Assembly: GCA_947258905.1 (NCBI GenBank)
Contig: CAMYKF010000181.1
Location: 1-5,098 of the forward strand
Length of the DNA: 5,098 nt
Origin: an uncultured Pirellulaceae bacterium
GTDB taxonomy: Bacteria; Planctomycetota; Planctomycetia; Pirellulales; Pirellulaceae
Reading direction: 5' to 3'
How positions within the stretch are numbered: the first letter of the stretch is position 1; each line of letters starts with the position of its first letter. Positions 4,207 through 5,098 of this stretch are shown piece by piece. Below the pieces are notes generated by a model. The model saw only the letters and a program-made list of their open reading frames with translations. It was not told the origin of the DNA and made no database searches. Position numbers and translations under genes: made by a program.

Positions 4207-5098
4207 CTACAGGACAATCAGCAAGACAATGGCCACGACGACCAGCAATCCAATCGCTACCGCCGGCCACAACCAGCCGGGAGATGCGCTGCGGTGCTTT
4301 TGTGTATCGGCCAGTTGACGTGACGGGGCGGGAGTCGGCGTGCGCGGGGCTGGCCGAACGCGATTCGTTTCATCGAGTTGGACCGCCTGCAGGGCCTCGA
4401 CCACTTCATTGGGCGTTGCAAAACGCTGCTGCGGGTCGTGGGCCATCATGCGTTCCAGCACGACGACCAGTTCGGGCGGCAAGTCCTTGCGAAACCGCCG
4501 CACATCCGGAATCGCCGTTGCGTCATCCGGCGGCGCACCAAACCATGGCGGCCGGTTGGTAAGCAAAAAGAACAACGTACATCCCAGACTGTAGATATCC
4601 GAGCGGATATCGACCGACCGCGCGTCGGCAGCCTGCTCCGGTGCAATAAACCCTTCGGTTCCCAAGGAAGTATTGCGCAGCGTCAACAGCGATTCGTCAC
4701 TGACCGAATCCGTTTCGCCGGCTTCCAGATCGCGGCGGAATTTGGACAGTCCGAAATCCAGAATCTTGACCGTGCCGTCGCCGGCCAGCATCAGGTTTTG
4801 CGGCTTGATATCGCGGTGCACCATCTTGCGTTCGTGCGCGTGCTGCAAGCCCAGCGCCGCCTGACAGGTATAGTCCACCGCATCGGCGACCGGCAGTGGC
4901 CCGGACCGGTTGACCAGCCGATTCAGTCCTTCGCCATCGACATACTCCATGACCAGCATGTGCAGATCGCCCACCTGCTCGGCGTCATAGGCCGTAACGA
5001 TGTTGGGGTGCGAGAGCCTGGCGGCGGCGCGTGCTTCCTTGGCAAATCGCCTGACCGCTTCCGGATGATTGATCAATTCGGCCCGAATGGTTTTCAGG
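4207..5098 (-). CDS. Hanks-type Ser/Thr protein kinase with C-terminal TM anchor, N-terminus cut by window edge
   Basis: The frame is open from the right edge to TAG 4209-4207, giving 296 visible residues. The first ones, LKTIRAELINHPEAVRRF, fit the end of the VAxK strand, so K2 is probably the catalytic lysine; the glycine-rich loop lies outside. The rest of the kinase core is intact: the alpha-C segment with E21, HRDIKPQN (94-101), DFG (114-116), an activation segment of about 35 residues rich in Ser, Thr and acids, APE (152-154), DIRSDIYSLGC (163-173) and the terminal QQRF arginine (225). A Pro/Thr-rich juxtamembrane linker (about 244-264) leads to one TM helix (275-296) that reaches the last residue, so there is no extracytoplasmic sensor domain in the visible C-terminus. 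This architecture is common among planctomycete and myxobacterial kinases. It probably phosphorylates cytosolic targets at the inner membrane; its partners are unknown. The selenoprotein gene follows 140 bp downstream in the same direction. Confidence 0.94.
   Translation of the reverse strand, partial: LKTIRAELINHPEAVRRFAKEARAAARLSHPNIVTAYDAEQVGDLHMLVMEYVDGEGLNRLVNRSGPLPVADAVDYTCQAALGLQHAHERKMVHRDIKPQNLMLAGDGTVKILDFGLSKFRRDLEAGETDSVSDESLLTLRNTSLGTEGFIAPEQAADARSVDIRSDIYSLGCTLFFLLTNRPPWFGAPPDDATAIPDVRRFRKDLPPELVVVLERMMAHDPQQRFATPNEVVEALQAVQLDETNRVRPAPRTPTPAPSRQLADTQKHRSASPGWLWPAVAIGLLVVVAIVLLIVL

Noticed and set aside
3819..4217. 132-codon minus-strand ORF overlapping the selenoprotein 5' end and the spacer
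   Set aside because: It is out of frame with the redoxin homology, rich in Arg, Gly and Cys, and has no recognisable domain. It is a shadow frame.
4207..5076. Kinase as a complete gene starting at TTG 5076
   Set aside because: That start lies inside the kinase domain after the probable VAxK lysine and would remove the ATP-binding lobe. The frame continues to the window edge, so the gene is partial.

Overview
The window looks like chromosomal DNA from a free-living bacterium of moderately high GC, most likely a member of the Planctomycetota. The signs are a Hanks-type Ser/Thr kinase with a C-terminal membrane anchor, a deiodinase-like redoxin of a type common in that phylum, and a VKOR-family membrane protein. 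This assignment is an inference; there is no rRNA or other marker gene here. I saw no mobile element, CRISPR array, tRNA or rRNA.

Layout from left to right: (1) The left edge cuts a minus-strand VKOR-family disulfide-generating membrane protein (1-556). (2) A divergent spacer of about 320 bp follows. It holds promoter-like hexamers and an unproven 85-codon minus-strand ORF (605-862). (3) A plus-strand, 12-TM APC-superfamily permease fused to two C-terminal Usp-like domains runs from 881 to 3109 and starts with TTG. (4) Converging on it with zero spacing is a minus-strand deiodinase/thioredoxin-fold gene (3110-4066). Both genes stop inside one palindromic TGATCA. (5) A 140-bp spacer (4067-4206) holds a promoter-like element and a perfect 18-bp palindrome. 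(6) A minus-strand Ser/Thr kinase (4207-5098) is cut by the right edge at its probable catalytic lysine.

The main discovery is in gene (4). A conventional gene finder would split it into a 74-residue fragment and a 234-residue fragment, because an in-frame TGA lies at 3844-3842. That TGA sits exactly where iodothyronine deiodinases carry selenocysteine (GSxT-U-xPF). The frame stays open and homologous on both sides. A compact hairpin with an AGGCU apical loop lies 17-21 nt downstream and closely resembles the E. coli fdhF bacterial SECIS element. The simplest reading is one 318-residue, signal-peptide-bearing, C-terminally membrane-anchored selenoprotein.

The two redox proteins (VKOR and the selenoprotein) both have catalytic parts expected outside or at the outer face of the inner membrane. 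They are not in one operon, so a functional link is only a hypothesis. The kinase lies upstream of the selenoprotein in the same orientation and may be cotranscribed with it, but the spacer carries its own promoter-like signals.
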